From Anaeramoeba flamelloides (Eukaryota > Metamonada > Anaeramoebidae): a DNA stretch of 64,000 nucleotides. The notes beneath the pieces were generated by a model. It was not told the DNA's origin, searched no databases, and was given only the letters and a program-made list of their open reading frames with translations. The stretch spans positions 2,294,501 to 2,358,500 of the forward strand of contig JANTQA010000051.1 of the NCBI GenBank assembly GCA_027625915.1. Reading direction: 5' to 3'. Made by a program: the position numbers and the translations under genes. This document shows, piece by piece, positions 24,454 to 38,900 of this stretch; the first letter of the stretch is position 1, and each line of letters opens with the position of its first letter.

Positions 24454-24636
24454 GGAACAAAATTTTCATTCAACTTTTGTAAAATTAGAGTTTTTGAATA
24501 GATGTTACATTTCGAATTTTTAATTTCATAAAACAAGCATTAATTATTAATTTCCCTTTTAGAATTGAGGACTTTGAGATTTATTTTAATTATTAGGATA
24601 TGTATTTTTTTGAAAAGCTGAATGAAATTTTTGATA
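24454..24636. mobile_element. M2 palindromic repeat, copy 2
   Basis: Left end GGAACAAAATTTTCATTCAA, right end GAAAAGCTGAATGAAATTTT: a clear imperfect inverted repeat about 183 bp apart. The interior carries AAACAAGCATTAATTATTAA, matching AAACAAGCATAAATTATAAA in copy 1. No coding capacity. Confidence 0.6.
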
Positions 24637-24892
24637 TTTTTATTGCAGAATTAACAGTATTTTTTGTTTGATTATAGAAATCATTTTCGTAATAAAAAAA
24701 AAACAGAGACTTTTTCATAACCATTTAATTCTTTTTTAAGACTGAAAGGAATTCTTCATGGAATTAATAATTATTTTTGGTAAAGTAAAAAAAAATTTCA
24801 TTTTTTTACTTTTCGTTCTTGTTTTTCGAAAATGTAAAAAATAGTAATAAATTCAATTTCAAAGACAACTATACTATTAGTAACAAAACAAA

Positions 24893-25077
24893 AGGAACTA
24901 AATTTCCATTCAACTTTTCCAAACAAAGATTGTTAAATCAGATGAAACTTTTTAATTTTTAATTTCTGAAAAGACACTTAGGTTATTCTTTTGCCTTTGA
25001 TAGAATTGGTGATTTTGATAATTTATTTTATTTATTGGTCTGTGATTTTTTTGGAAAGCTGAATGAAAATTTTGATC
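24893..25077. mobile_element. M2 palindromic repeat, copy 3
   Basis: Left end GGAACTAAATTTCCATTCAA, right end GGAAAGCTGAATGAAAATTT. It lies only about 260 bp from copy 2 in the same orientation, so the pair may come from a local duplication or a preferred insertion region. Confidence 0.6.
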
Positions 25078-27043
25078 TTTTAATTTTAAAATTAATAGTA
25101 GAAATTCTTTTTAATTTTAGAGCTTTAAGAAACCAAAAACATATTTATTATCCAGGGTTCATTGTTGGTTACTTTGATTGGTTGAGTGTACCGGTATTCT
25201 ATATCAAAAAAACACGCTTTTTATTTTAAAACACGAATTAAAGCTTTTTTAAATACATTATTTTGGCAATAGTAATATTTTTTAAAATTAAAATGAAATC
25301 CTAGTCAAGATCTGATAAATTTTTTTTTTTCTGTTTTTCTTCCATGAAATAGATAAGTTAACCCCATTTAACCAATTTATTGATTTGAATCTATTTTTTG
25401 AAATCCAAAATTTAAATATATCCAATATAAAAGGAAAAAAAGTCAAATTTTTATTTTTATTAACAATGCGGTTAATTCTTGAAAATGGTAAATATGATTG
25501 TTCTTTTTATATTCGAAATTATTGATTTTGAAAGAAATTTTTTTGATTTGTTATTCTGATTAATAATCTTTCAATTCAAATCTGAATATAATTACTAATT
25601 GATGTATGGGTGATCAAATAAACGAAAATTTGATAGAAGATTAACAAAAATTTATCAATGTAATTTTGATCTATATTACAATTTTTTTATTCAAATCTTT
25701 AAAAAAGTTGTTTTCTGATCGATTAAAAATTGAAAAAAAATTAAATAATAATATATCCTTGACCGAACAAAATCACTTCCAATAATATTATAAAAGAAAT
25801 AAAAAAAATATAAAATACTTGATAATTTTAGGAAAAAAAGTAGAAAATTTTTAATTTCAAGTTCAGATATATTTATTTCTAAAAAAAAAAAAAACAATTT
25901 AAAAAACGATAAAGGTTCTCTAGATAAATTGTAAATAACATTTTCGAAATTTATTTAATATGAACAAAATAATCAACCAGCTCAATTTCAAATTCTTTCA
26001 TTTCTGACCACCATGAAAATTTATTGTCAACCGTTCAAACTTGATTTTGAAAATATATAACTACACACAATAATTTGATAACATATTATGAGCTAATATT
26101 GAATTTTTGTATTAAAAAAAGACAAATTTATGATTTATACTACTAACAAAGCATTTATTTTTTGAAAGTTTGGAAATATTTTTTCTTTTATTAGTTTTAA
26201 TATAACAGTACCACATAAATAAAATATTTTATTTTTTTCGTAAAAAAAGGTTTTGATTTTATGTTCTACTATACTGCCCCAACAACCCAATTATCAAAAA
26301 CATATACTTTCAAATTATTTCCCACTTCATTAATTTATTATTAAAAGTTTTACTATTTAATTAACCTAATACAAGACATACCCTATTAATTGGAAAGTTG
26401 GTATAATAATTTTCACAAATACTCTGAATATATATATAAACAGGCAACTGGATTGTACTTTCAATAAAGACCAAAGTGTATAATTTAATAGTTCAATACG
26501 ATTTTCGTTTCATTTTTAAATTTTTTTTATTTAAAAACAATAATAAATTTAAATTTAATATAATTCATTTCTTTGTTAGAATATTTATAAAGTTAACCAC
26601 CTTTCGTCAATTACAGTATTTTTTATAAAAAATTGAAAGGTATTGTGTGGGTTGGATTCATTAAAATATAATATAGACCTGGTCTCATATTGTGGACTGT
26701 TACAGCTATATTTAAAAAAAAAATAAAAAAAAAAAAAAAAAAAAAAAAACTGAAACGTTCTAGATTTGTGAAAAAATGTTTCATCATATAAAAATTTGGT
26801 ATTAGTGTTTAAAGAGAATTTCTATTTGAATACAACTTTAAAACACATCCACTGACAAGATATTTTTTTAAATAATCAAAGTACAACTTAACAGTATAAA
26901 CATAATTGTTAAATTAAATTTCTGTTGTTTTCAAAAATCTACATAAAAAAAAATCATTATAAGATCTCGTTATCAAAAAATTAAAAAACAAAAAAAAATA
27001 ATAGGAACCCCATTCCAAAAAAAAAAAAAAAAATTAAAAAAAG

Positions 27044-27415
27044 ATGTTCCGAGGATTTTCAATTACAAAAAATCATAATAACAAAAAAAAAGTTTCAAAG
27101 GATTACACAATTACGCAATTTCATTTTTTTTAAAAAAAATAATCGAATCTCGTTTTTTATTTAAAAAGTACTAAATTTCTTCAATTAAAACAAATTGTTT
27201 TCTTATAGTAGAACATTAATTTACTCCAAATTTTTATTTTATCTAGAACCATTCTATATTTGACAAAGCATGATTTATTGGAATATTCTTTTGATAAATT
27301 TAGCTCGTTTGAAAAAGGAAAAAAAAAAATCTTCGAGATCTCAAAAAACGACAAAGAGATACACTTTGAAAACATCTATGTTGTTTTTTATAAATATAAT
27401 TCTCAAACAAATTAA
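27044..27415 (+). pseudogene. unidentified coding scrap (two open blocks)
   Basis: An ATG at 27044 opens MFRGFSITKNHNNKKKVSKD and continues to 27133. A second block, open from 27212 to a TAA at 27415, reads RTILYLTKHDLLEYSFDKF, then EKGKKKIFEISKNDKEIHFE and NIYVVFYKYN. The residue mix (K, E, D, S, N with alternating hydrophobics) is unlike random T/A-rich frames and resembles real protein. The blocks are in different frames; an intron of about 40-80 nt ending CTTATAG or ATAGTAG could join them, or the gene is broken. No family is recognised. It may also be the 3' end of an upstream gene whose other exons I cannot see. Confidence 0.3.
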
Positions 27416-28263
27416 TGAGCTTTATTGATGTTTTGATAATAAATTGGAAGAAATTGCTATTTCACTTTTATTTTTTTTTTCTTTTTTTTAACAAATTCAA
27501 GAAATAAATTTAAAATTGTGCAAATTCATATTTAATTTGTCATTTTTTAGTGAAAGTAAATGAATATTTTGGAAGAACTGTCAACATTAAATATAAAGAA
27601 TAACTCAGAATAGAAAAAAGAGTAATCGAGTTGATATTTTTTCCAATTTAAAGTTCAAATACTCATAATTATTTCTTTGTATGAGAATCAATGGCCATTT
27701 TTTTCTTGAAACTTTTCTAGCTAATTATTAATCACTAAATATTTCTCAAAGTTTGAAATTTAAATTGGTTAACAACCAAGAGTAATATAATTTCACAAAT
27801 AAGTCTTTATTCAATCTGTTAAAATTCAAATTGAAATGTTTTATAATATTCACTTGATTTCTGTTACTGTAACAGTTTGGGTTGTTTTGAATTAAGAAAA
27901 ATTACGATTTTATCGTTTATTATATATCAAAACATATAAAATTTTTTGATCTTCAGATATGTTCTTTGGAAAGAACTATTTTGAGTGTAGAATCATCCAA
28001 TTTTTTCCAATTAAATGGAAAAGAAAATCTTGGGAACTTTTTTTTGAAATTTATCAAGAATCCTTCACAACTAAATATTTAATTCAACTTTTGTTCACAA
28101 CAAACCACTTCTTAAATAAAACTCTTTTTGATATTTCATCCAAAATTCACTTTATCAAATTTCAAATTATTTCTCTCATTTTTCTTATTTTTTTTCCAAT
28201 ACAACTTTTGTTTCAACAGTTTTATCTGAATAAATTTAAACAATTTAAAACCAACAAGGAGCT

Positions 28264-29897
28264 ATGTCATTTGATACCTCTTCTTTCATCAAATTAGTAA
28301 GAGATCTTACATTTTGATTTTTTTTTTTTTTATTTTTCTTTTTTTATCAGAACACAAAGCAATCTTTTAAAAAAATAATCGATTTTTGTTTTTTCTTCTT
28401 GGGGTAAACTAATTCTAAAGATGGACTCAACAGACAACGACATCCGTTATATGGCTATTTCCGATCTTGTTCGTGAAGTTCAAACAGAAACCTTCCTGCT
28501 TGATAACAATAACCAAGCAAAATTATTACCAAAAGTTGTCGAGATTATCGAGTCTTCTTCTTATGAAATCAAAACAATCGCAATTCATCTGTAAGTGGAA
28601 AATTTAATTCAAAATACAACCAAAATATTCAAACAAATCTTTTTGTTCTTTGGGTTGTTTGCTTAAAATCCCAAACCACCATGCGCTTATTTTTTTTATT
28701 TTTATTTTTATTTTTATTTACATTTTTGTTAATTTTTTTTTTCTCCTTTGTTTTTCTTGTTAATACCCTTTTGTGTTGAATAGCCTCTTTTTTTTAATTC
28801 CAAAGGTAAGTGGTAACCACTTGTCATCAATTGTGCGTGATTTATTAGAGAAATTATTCGCTGAAGAATTGTCAAACCAAGATACTTGTGCTGCTATAAT
28901 TTTTTTAATTCTTTTTACGATCCCCAAGAACAAAATTGATTTAAAAATAAAAATGATTCATCAAGTACTTCCTCAACTTATTGAAGGATCTGAAAAAGTA
29001 AAACTATTTTCATTACCATTCTTAATTTAAGTCCGAAGGAGAAGAAAAGAAAAGAAAACAAAAAAAAGAAACATAACTAATTTTTTTTCAAGCAAAAACT
29101 TTAAAATGTTCCAAAAGACATTTGTTCAACTGTTTTCAAAAACATTGAAAGTTCTTACTTCTTTGGATTCGTTATCCTTTCATCACCTTTTTTGATTTTT
29201 TTGATTTTGATCTTTAAGGTAACGTTGTTTTAAAAAAGTGTGACTAAAAAAGTTATATAATCAATTCCTGAAAAGAGTTCTATTGAACTTTGTCGATCGG
29301 CTTTTAAGTTACTTTTTGAAAAACTTTGGTGTCACATTTTTTAAAATGGCTCTATCAAAGAGACCTTTTATCATCAAGATTGATAATTTTTTTTTTTCCA
29401 AATTTTTCTAAAAATTCATTTTTTTTATTTTTTCTTTTTATTTTTTATTATTCCTTTTTTAAAAATATTCCCATGCCGAAAAAAATCTTAGTCAAAAGTT
29501 CAGAGTGTTAAAATAAAATGTATCAAGATCATTACAAAAGTACTTAAAACCGATGGCGAATTATGTGCAAATTATTATTCAAAAATCGAAAAAGTTTTAC
29601 TAGATAATCTTACAAAACACGACGTAACTGGAACATTTATTGAGTGCCTCGCAATCCTGTTAATTTTGGTTGATCGATCTTTTTTTCATAATACAATTCA
29701 CACTCTCATTCAAAAACTTGAATCATCAAACCAAATTCAAAATATTATGATATATCTCCAAGCAATTTCATATATTTCAAAGAAAATAGAAAATAAACTT
29801 AGTTTCCAAATTCCTCAAATTGTTCGAATAATAATAAAATTCCTTACAAATTCCAAATACCAACAAGACGATGAACTTCGGGATATATGCTTAAATG

Positions 29898-29930
<33 letters not shown>

Positions 29931-32900
29931 CTTATAATTTTTATTATTATTATTAGTTTTTTTTTTTTTCTTAAAGATGTAACTTTAGGTAAGAATGGTG
30001 AATTTTTTAATCAAGTTTGTTTTCTTCTGATTTTCAAATAATAACATTACCAACTGCACTGTCTGTGTTAAGGGCTATTCATATTTTGTGCTCTGTAGAA
30101 ATTGAAATCCAGTATCTTAACCAATAAAAATGATTGAAAAGAATGTAAATTAAAGGAAATTAAAAAGATTGAGATTTTTGGGATTTTTGATTTTTTGATG
30201 CAAAACCATTTGATTGATCAAAAAAGTTTGAGAAATTTTCAAACAAAACAAGGCAAAAATTAAAATCGTTTTTTTTTTTTATATTGCGAACAAGGTTCGA
30301 TCCAAATTATTTTCAAGTATATTGATACACTTGAAGTAAAATATGTGGCAATTTAAAATGATTTGGGTGGAACTAGTAGAATTAGTGGAATTTGTATTTT
30401 CGAACTTTTTCAAGGTTATTTTTCATATTCGAATAAAGTAAAAATAATGTTTTGCCCAAATTTCAAAATTTAGAAAATAAACCAAAATTTTCTATCTAAA
30501 CAAGAAACCTTGACTCAACATTCCAGTAATTCAATAAATATGTTGTTAGTCATAAAACAAACATTCACAGTCCAAAAAATATAAATATTTCTGAAACATA
30601 TTACAGAATAGATTATAGGTTTCAAATAAAAACTTAAAAAAAAATTAAATCTGAAAAAGGTAAATTGGACTTTATTTTTCAATTCTTAAAAGATCATGAA
30701 AGTAAAACAACATAATTTTGAGAAGTACTCCTCAAGTAATTGAAATTTGTTTCCAAAACTCGAAATTAAGATGATAAAGAAAAAGTGCATCAATTGTACT
30801 TCAGAAAAAGTTTGGCTTGAGAGCAGAGTCATTTTGTAGAAAAAAAATTATAAAAAAAAAAAATAAATTTTTAGAAATTTTTATGAGGACAATACCAATT
30901 TAAAACAAATCAGCAAGTGAAGTATGATAGATTTCGAATATATAAAAATTAAAAAAGGTGACATTTTTAGAAAACATCGCAAAAAAGTGACACTCAATTT
31001 TCAATTTAAATCGTTATGAGTTGTAATATTTTGAAAACAACTTTGCCAGTTTCCAAGTGTCTATTTAGCTCTTTTTAAGATCTCGAAAGTTTTTTTTTTT
31101 TTTTCAAATGAGTTATATTTATCTCAAGAATATGAAGAAATCCCTACTATGCCAAATATAGATGGTTATAAGCATAACCACAAAATGTATTAAATTGAAT
31201 TAAATAGATTTTGTACTGAAAGAAAACAAATTGTTTCAAATTGAAGAAATTAAAATAGTTGGAAATGTAAAAAAAGAAATTAAATGTATTTTTTTGTCAT
31301 TTTTTGATTTTTTGAAATTGAGAATTCTTTTGAAACTTTTTTTTTTTTTTTGATAATTTGAATTTTTGTTATAATTTGAATTTCCAAAATTGAGAAATCC
31401 TCTTGAAACTTTTTTTGTTCATTAAGATCTTTGAATCTTTTTTTTTTTTTTAAAATTTTTTGAATTTTTTTTCAACCAAAAAAAGTTCAAATTTCACAAA
31501 TATCCTTTTTGGTTTCAACCCACCCACTTGATTCTGGGGCAAATCCACGTTAAGCGGTTAAACTCTTAAGATCTAATAAAAATGAATTTATTTAAGAGTT
31601 ATTTTCAAAAATATAAGTAGATCATTATAAAAAAAAAAAAAACATATTCTTATTTCAAAATGAAATACTAACGCATTTTAGTTTTTTTCATTTAAAAGAT
31701 TATACTGTAATAATTTACTTTTTCATAAAATTTATAAACATTAAATTTACAAAGATTCAATAATGATAATTGTATTTGAATTAATCAAATAAATAAATTT
31801 TGAATTCCATGTTTTTAAAAAAACAATTTAATTAATTATTTATTTTTACTCTTCAAAAAGTGAATTCAATGATCAACTTCAAATCTTTTTCCAAAAAAAA
31901 TATAAAATCTCCGAAAAAAAAACGAAAATGTGAATTTGAATTTTATTCTTAATATAATATTATTCATAATTTTTATAAAGTTATTTGAGAAAATAAACTT
32001 CATTTCACTCAAAGGTGACTCAGACAAAAATGAACAATTCTCTTTTTTTTTAAGAATCAAATAACATACCATTGTTTAAAAATAAGAGAAATAATAAACT
32101 TTGGATTAGAGTTGATATTTATAAAAGAAATACATGAACAAACTATCAATTTCAAAAAAAAAATACTAAAAAAAATTTTCACCCCTTTACATTGGAAGGT
32201 CTGATGGTCTAAATTTTCTCAATTTCTTTCGAAAAATTAAAATTGTTGAAAATAAGATTTTTTACTTGTATATGTATTTATTTTTAAAAGAAAATTACAA
32301 ACCACACTTTTCTTAACGTTAATTTGGTATTCTCAAACATTTTTTTTTTTCAAATTTAATTTTTAAGAAAAAAAAAAAAAAAAATTGAAAAAGTAAAAAG
32401 CAAAAAAAAAAAAAAATTAAAACTAAATTCGAAAAAATGATCAGATCTAAAAATTGAAATTTTAGTATGAGAAGAATAATGAAGTAAACTCATAGAATAT
32501 GTTCTATTTCTTCAATAAAACTGGACCCCTTTGACTGAAAAAGAGTTTAGACAAAATAAAACAATAATAATTAAAAATAAATTAAAGATCACTTATTATT
32601 TCTGAAAAAAATAAAATTAAAGATGTTTTTGTTTTTAAAATCTTCTTTATGAATGATATTTTGATGTATTGATTTATTTTTACTAAAAGAATGCACTATT
32701 AGAAACAAAAACCTTAACTATTATAAATTATATCTCATTCAAACAGATTCCTGTCTTTTTAAATTCAACAATTTTTATTTTATTTTAATATTTATAAAAT
32801 AGCATTTACTTTAAAAAAAGCTACATTCAAAAAAAAAAAAGTCCATATACAAATTTCTTTATAAATATAAAAGCAATAACTATAAAATTATTTTTTGAAT

Positions 32901-35900
32901 AAAATTTGTATTTCAATCAGAATTATAAAGTATCAATTTTCGTTTTTTATTTTTAAAAGTCAAGAAGATTTGGTGAAAATAAAAATTCTAAAAGATTTGT
33001 GAGCTTTAAAAAAAACTTATTTTTATTTTTCATAATAAGAAGAAAATTTTTTTTTGATTCTTCAACAAAAAGAATCCAAATATTTTAAAATAAACCCTCT
33101 AAAATAAAAATATTTTGACATTATTTTTTAATTAACTGATTCAAAAAGTATCAAATATTAATGGAGTAGCACCACCAGAATACATGATAAAAATTTGAGA
33201 GAGATGTGAGAAGAGTATTTTATTTTAGTGGCGTGTGATCGTAGATTCTCTAAAAATTATTTTTAAACAAATATTTGATATTTTTTTTTAATAATGTGAA
33301 ACAATAAAAAAAAGAGATAGGAATTGATAAAATTGGTTCGATTTTTATTTTTTTATAATAAATAGTTTTTTTTTTGGAGAAGATAATTTTAGATTTCATA
33401 GTATAAAACTTACAGCTATTTTGTGGTTTAAAATTTGATAAAATATAATCATATTCACGTCTCCAATTCCACAAAATCCAAGTGTTTAAAACCCTAATCA
33501 GATATGTTTTGGTATAATTATTATTTTTTGGAATCCTTCTAGCTGTTAAAGCCCCATTCTTATTTACTTTTGTGATTCTCCCAATTGGAATGTTGTTGTT
33601 CATTTTAAACAAAATTCATTTATCCCAAATGCCACTTATAAAAAAATCATTCTTATTGCTTTTTGTTTTCATGATTAAAAAAAATTCAAAAATGATGAAA
33701 AAAATAAAAAATGAAAAAATTAAATTCCACAATAGAATGTTGAGATAAGGATAAAAGATAAGTCATTCAATAATTCGAAACACTATTTTATGCAATTCAA
33801 CTCAACATTCTATTGTGGTAATTTCTTTGAGACTTTTGAAAAAAAAATTTAAAAAATCTAATGAAATGAAGTACTTTAAATAATAAAAATAAATGAGTTA
33901 ACACCAAAGTAAAAAATGTTATTTTCTGATCCTCTTCAAAATTGCAAAAAAGTGAAAAATTTTCCTTTACCATTGCTACTCCCTTAAAAACTCAAAATTT
34001 TTAATTTTAAAAAAAAACAGAAAATATTCCATAATTTGAATAATTTTTTCAGATGTATTTTGGAAAAGAAACTACTACCCTAATAAAAATAATTCTCAAT
34101 CGCAGTGAGACAGACACGTGAAACAGCTCAAGCGTACAACAAAAGTATATAACTCGTATAAAAAATGATCTATCACAGTGCGATATCTATAGGATATGAA
34201 ACTTTGTACATTTTTTTTTTTAATATTATTATCCATCTGTGTATTATGTGTGATAAATGTTTATATCATGTGTTAAGAAGTATGATATAGATGTGATAGC
34301 TTAGCACTTGTGACATAATTTTATCACACCAAAATTTTTTAGAAGGGTAATAGTTATAAAGATATTATAATTTATTTACAGAACGTTTTTAAATCAATCA
34401 CTTTTTATTTAATTCAAAGAAAAAAATTCAAATCCTTATTAAAACTTGAACAAAAAATGAAAAATAATTTCCAATTTATTAATAAATTCTCTTCCTTTTA
34501 TTTATTTATTTATTTATTTATTTCTCTTGATTGTTTAATTTCTCTATAGATATTTGAGGGATTTGTGATAAAATTTCCAAAAGAAATTGAGCCATTTGTA
34601 AACGATTTAATCCAGATTTCTTTAGATTTATTAAAATACGATCCTTATTCTAATATGATTGAACCTGAATATAGTGATTCTGAATCATATAATGAAAATT
34701 TTTTTACGGAGTCAGATTATGAAAGTGAGGATGAAAATGAAAATATTAGTGAAAACGAAGATATGTAAAAAAATTTTTTCTTTATCTTTTTCTTTTTGTT
34801 CTACTTCTTTGATTTTATTTACTCAAAATTATAAAATAAAAAATAAAAATATTGTGTTTATAATATTTTAGAGAACAAAAGGAAACTTTAAAATGGATTA
34901 ATGATCAAAGTTGGATAGTAAGAAGATCAAGTGCAAAATGTTTGACTGTATTAATCTCATCAAGACCAGAGCAAACTGAAATTTTTTATTCCAAAGTTGT
35001 TCCTATTTTAATAAAACAATTTAATGAACATAACGAAAGTGTAAAGCTTGCAATTTTTGATACATTTATTAAATTAATTGAACAAACAAAAGTTTTTCTT
35101 GAATCTACAACTGAAACTGAGTAAGCATTAAACAACAATTTTTTTTTATAAAAAATTTATATTTTGGAATTCAAAACTCCTCTATTTCTACGTACCTACA
35201 AACAAAAAATCAATTTTTATTCTTTTTTTAAAATTTAAACAAAAACAAAAATTCTTCAAATACTTGAAGATTAATAATGTTTTTTATTACTTATTTTACA
35301 AACTTGATTTTAAAATTATTTAAAAAAATAATTACTAATAATTTTTCAACTTTCATTAAATAATCAACAGTATTTGAAAATTAAAAGAATAAAGTTCAAA
35401 TTGAAAATAATCATTAAAGTGAAAAAAGACGAGAAACTCAAAATAGAACAATTACCAGGTATTCGAACATAAAATAGCAAATAAATGTAAAAGATATTGA
35501 ATTTTTTTTTTGATCTCGTCTCAAATTATTTCTGTCTGATTCTTCTTGTTAAAAATCAAAGGTAAATTGTATTACGAAATTTTCATTCGTTTTGACTAGA
35601 AAATTCAACAAAATTCCTTTATAAATTAGCTTGAATTCAGAGCATTAAATTTGAAAAAGAATTAATATTCAACAAAACTTATTCTTTAAAAAAGTTTAAA
35701 GAAGAAAAATAAATCAAAAAAGATAATTATTGTCATTAAACTTTTTGTTTCGCTTTTAACAAGTTGGACTTTGATTGACAAACCAAACTTTAAAATAAAA
35801 AAATACCAAAAGATCCTTAAATATCCTTCATTTGAATATGTCAAAAAGAAGACAGAATATTAGCATTACTCTTTTGGAAAAACAAAAGCACAGAAATCAC

Positions 35901-38900
35901 AAAAATCACAGAAATCACAGAAATCACAGCAATCTCAAATTTTGACTAACTTTTTGATTTTTATTTCTCATGGTTAAATTTAGATACTTTGGTGTTTTAC
36001 TAATTCTAAATTATTTATACAAGGTGTTTCTTCAAAATGGTAAACTTTTGAATTATCTTGAACTAGAAGTTTTTAGATTTGAAATTGGTTTTCTAGTCAG
36101 AGTTTTAATAGGGGTAAAATATAGCTTTTTCATACTTGATAAATTACATTTTTTCACCAAAAATACTTGTTTGTTGCTAAAAAGAAAAATAATGCAAATT
36201 CTTTTTCGTGAAAATTAAAAATATTGTACTGAAGTGAATAGATAAAATTCAATGGATCTTTGAAAAAAAAACTATAACTGAAAAAAAAAATTACATTTAA
36301 AATTAAACCTTTCAGTAAATATAAATTTTTTTTTTTTCACAAATATTGAACAAAAAGAAATCAAAAAGTTTACAAAGGAATTGTTGGATAAAAAAAAAAT
36401 TGAAATTTTTTTTATTTTGTCTTTTACAGAAGTATTAACTATTAAAATTTAAAATTTATTCTTTGAAAAAAAACAGAAGAAATTTCATAATCAAAATTAT
36501 TTTTAATTCAAGTTTTTGTAGAAGAATTAACTATTGACAATTAGCTGGTTATTATTAGTTATTCAAACTATATTATTGAAATTAGCACATTTATTAAATT
36601 TTCTTCAAAAAAAATTAAAAATTAAATCCAGCAATTTCTCTTTGTACTGATCTTTAAAATTAATTTGATTTTAGTAACTAAAAAATAATAAATTTAAAAA
36701 ATAATAAAACTTTAAAATATTTTGATTTTTTTTTAATTTTTCATCCAAGATTCTGAGTTTTTTTTGAACCAAAATAGTGGATCAAGAGTTGGGTTTAACA
36801 ATATTCTAATCAAATTTAGATGTTTATATTCATTAAAACAGATTCTTTAAAAAAAAACACATTATACCCATATTAAAAGAAATATAACATTTTTGAAATA
36901 ATTTTTTTTTAAAGTTATTATTTGAAAGAATTTAAAATTTTTAATAAAAAATGATTTTAAATAAACCATTTTCCAGTCAAAGGAGGTACAGTTATAATGG
37001 GTGAATTACATGTGTTTAAAGGTTTTGAATTGAAATTAGAAGAAAAAATTTATTTTCGGGAAATTCCAAAATTGAAATCATTTTTTCACATTTTTGCTTT
37101 TTTTTACGCCTAATTCATTTGCAAATTTTAATTTTATTGCAAGATCGATAGTCACTTGATAAAAATGTGTTATTCTAAGGTTATTGATAAAATAAAAATG
37201 ATTGTAGAGAAATCATTTTCATTTCTATTGGATTTTTATTTGAATCTTCAATAGGAGATCAAAATGAATCTTGTTGTTTTTTTCAATAATTCCATAAGAA
37301 TTTTGGTTTTTATATTTTTAAGAAAATCTATTGATTTATTAGTTTTGTTTCATACGTATATCAACTATTCTTTGATGTTTATTATACTACTTATTTTTTA
37401 TTTAATCTTCAAAGTTAAATTTATAAAAAATATTTGATATTTGAAAAAAATGTTGGATACACTTTGACTGAAACAAAGTTTAATTTTACTATTTTAACAA
37501 AACATTTAAAAGCAAAAATAAATATCCAGAAGAAATTACTAGTAGTAATAATAATAATGTAATCTCAAGTAAAAACAAACGTAAAGTTCAGTCATTGCAA
37601 TATTCAAAAATCCAAATTGTGAGAGTAAAATAAGATTGAGAAATCAAAAAACTATTACTAACCTTCATATAAAAAATTATCAAATTTACAAATAAATAAT
37701 CTAAAAAAAAAAAAATGCCTTTACCTTAATTTCAAAAAATCTTTATTTATTAAATAATTCAATAATTATCTCGATAAAAAAAATTATTTTTTTTCTTAAT
37801 TCTTCTTTTCCATAGAAAAATACATAATATAATACTCCAACATATAGAAGCAATAATTATTACATTAACAAAAAATACTCAAAGCAATAGTTTAGCAATT
37901 AGAATAGCACTTTTCAAAATTTTCAATTTAATCACACAAACTTTTAAAACTATATTAAATCCATTTATCGAAAAAATCATTAGTAGTATTATAAATGCTT
38001 TAGAGGTATTTTCTCTCTCTCTTTCCTTTTTTTTTTTTTTTTTTTTTTACCTCTTCTTATCTCTTTTTTTTTTTCAAATTATATTATTATTTTTGATATT
38101 AATTAAACAAAATAAAAATATTATTATTAATATGATAAAATAGGATAAAACAACATCAAATAAAGAATTAAAAATCACCGCCCTAATATTATTACAATCT
38201 TTATTAAACAATAATAACATTAATCATTTCACTCCATTTTTAAATAAAATTTATCCCATTATTATTTTGGCTCTTAAAAATCAATATTATAAAATTACTG
38301 TAAATGGAATAAAAATTGTGACTTTGATTTCAAAAATGAACAAAGTAAATATTGAAGAAAGCAATGAATTAGAAAAAGAAAAAGAAAAAGAAAACACTGA
38401 TAATAAGACAAATAATTGGAAGCAAATTAGTCAAGAATTACATTCCAATCTTTTGACAGTATTAAAGAAAACAGACTGTGATCAATTAATTGTTGAATCT
38501 GCAATTATTGCGATTTCTAATTTGATTTCAAATTTTGGTGATATTTTAAGCAATGTCTTTGAAACTTTAGAATTTTTACTGAAAAAGTTAGAAAATGAAA
38601 AAACTAGAGAAATTGGTATAAAGTCTTTTAAAATAATTGCTGAATCAAATTGTAAATTGCCATTAGAAAATATTTTGGGTAAATTAATTCATGATTTATC
38701 ACAATTTTTAAGATTAGATAACAAAACAATCAAGCAACAATCATTATTAACTTTAAGAATCATTGTTGAAAAGCATAGTCAATATTTCACTGAAAAGATT
38801 TTTAAAGAAATATTTGTGGAAATGTCTCAATTAATTGATGAAAAGGATCTCCATTTAGCACACTTATCATTAAAATTGTTTGGTAATATTATCAAAGCAA

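Larger units (their letters stand above)
23555..27043. other. intergenic, two M2 copies
   Basis: Apart from two M2 palindromic repeats there is no recognisable feature. Short frames such as 25035-25229 overlap the repeat and 25691-25897 is low complexity. A pure A run lies near 26708-26749. Confidence 0.6.
29897..34549 (+). other. CAND1 intron 4 (4.65 kb)
   Basis: The donor is GTTTGT and the acceptor TCTCTATAG. The intron starts with a (TTA)n run (29902-29955) and is otherwise T/A-rich. It contains a perfect 18-bp inverted repeat (33727-33744 with 33801-33818), a possible TA-flanked MITE (34079-34347), a decayed R7-type end near 32521, and an antisense open frame (33250-33612) I do not trust. 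Confidence 0.7.

Noticed and set aside
27959-28297. 112-codon frame just upstream of CAND1
   Set aside because: It overlaps the CAND1 first exon in another frame, is Phe/Ile/Leu-rich and has no recognisable domain; more likely 5' flank.
29100-29360. Protein-like blocks in CAND1 intron 3 (FVQLFSKTLKVLTSLDS; IELCRSAFKLLFEKL)
   Set aside because: They looked like extra HEAT helices, but the human protein aligns without a gap across the proposed junction SEK/SVKIK, and the blocks run into stops.
30280-30310. GGTTCGATCC resembling a tRNA T-loop
   Set aside because: No acceptor stem or anticodon arm can be formed around it; no tRNA was found anywhere in the window.
33250-33612. 120-codon antisense frame in CAND1 intron 4
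   Set aside because: The N-terminal half is protein-like but no family, promoter or splice signal supports it and the C-terminal half is low complexity.
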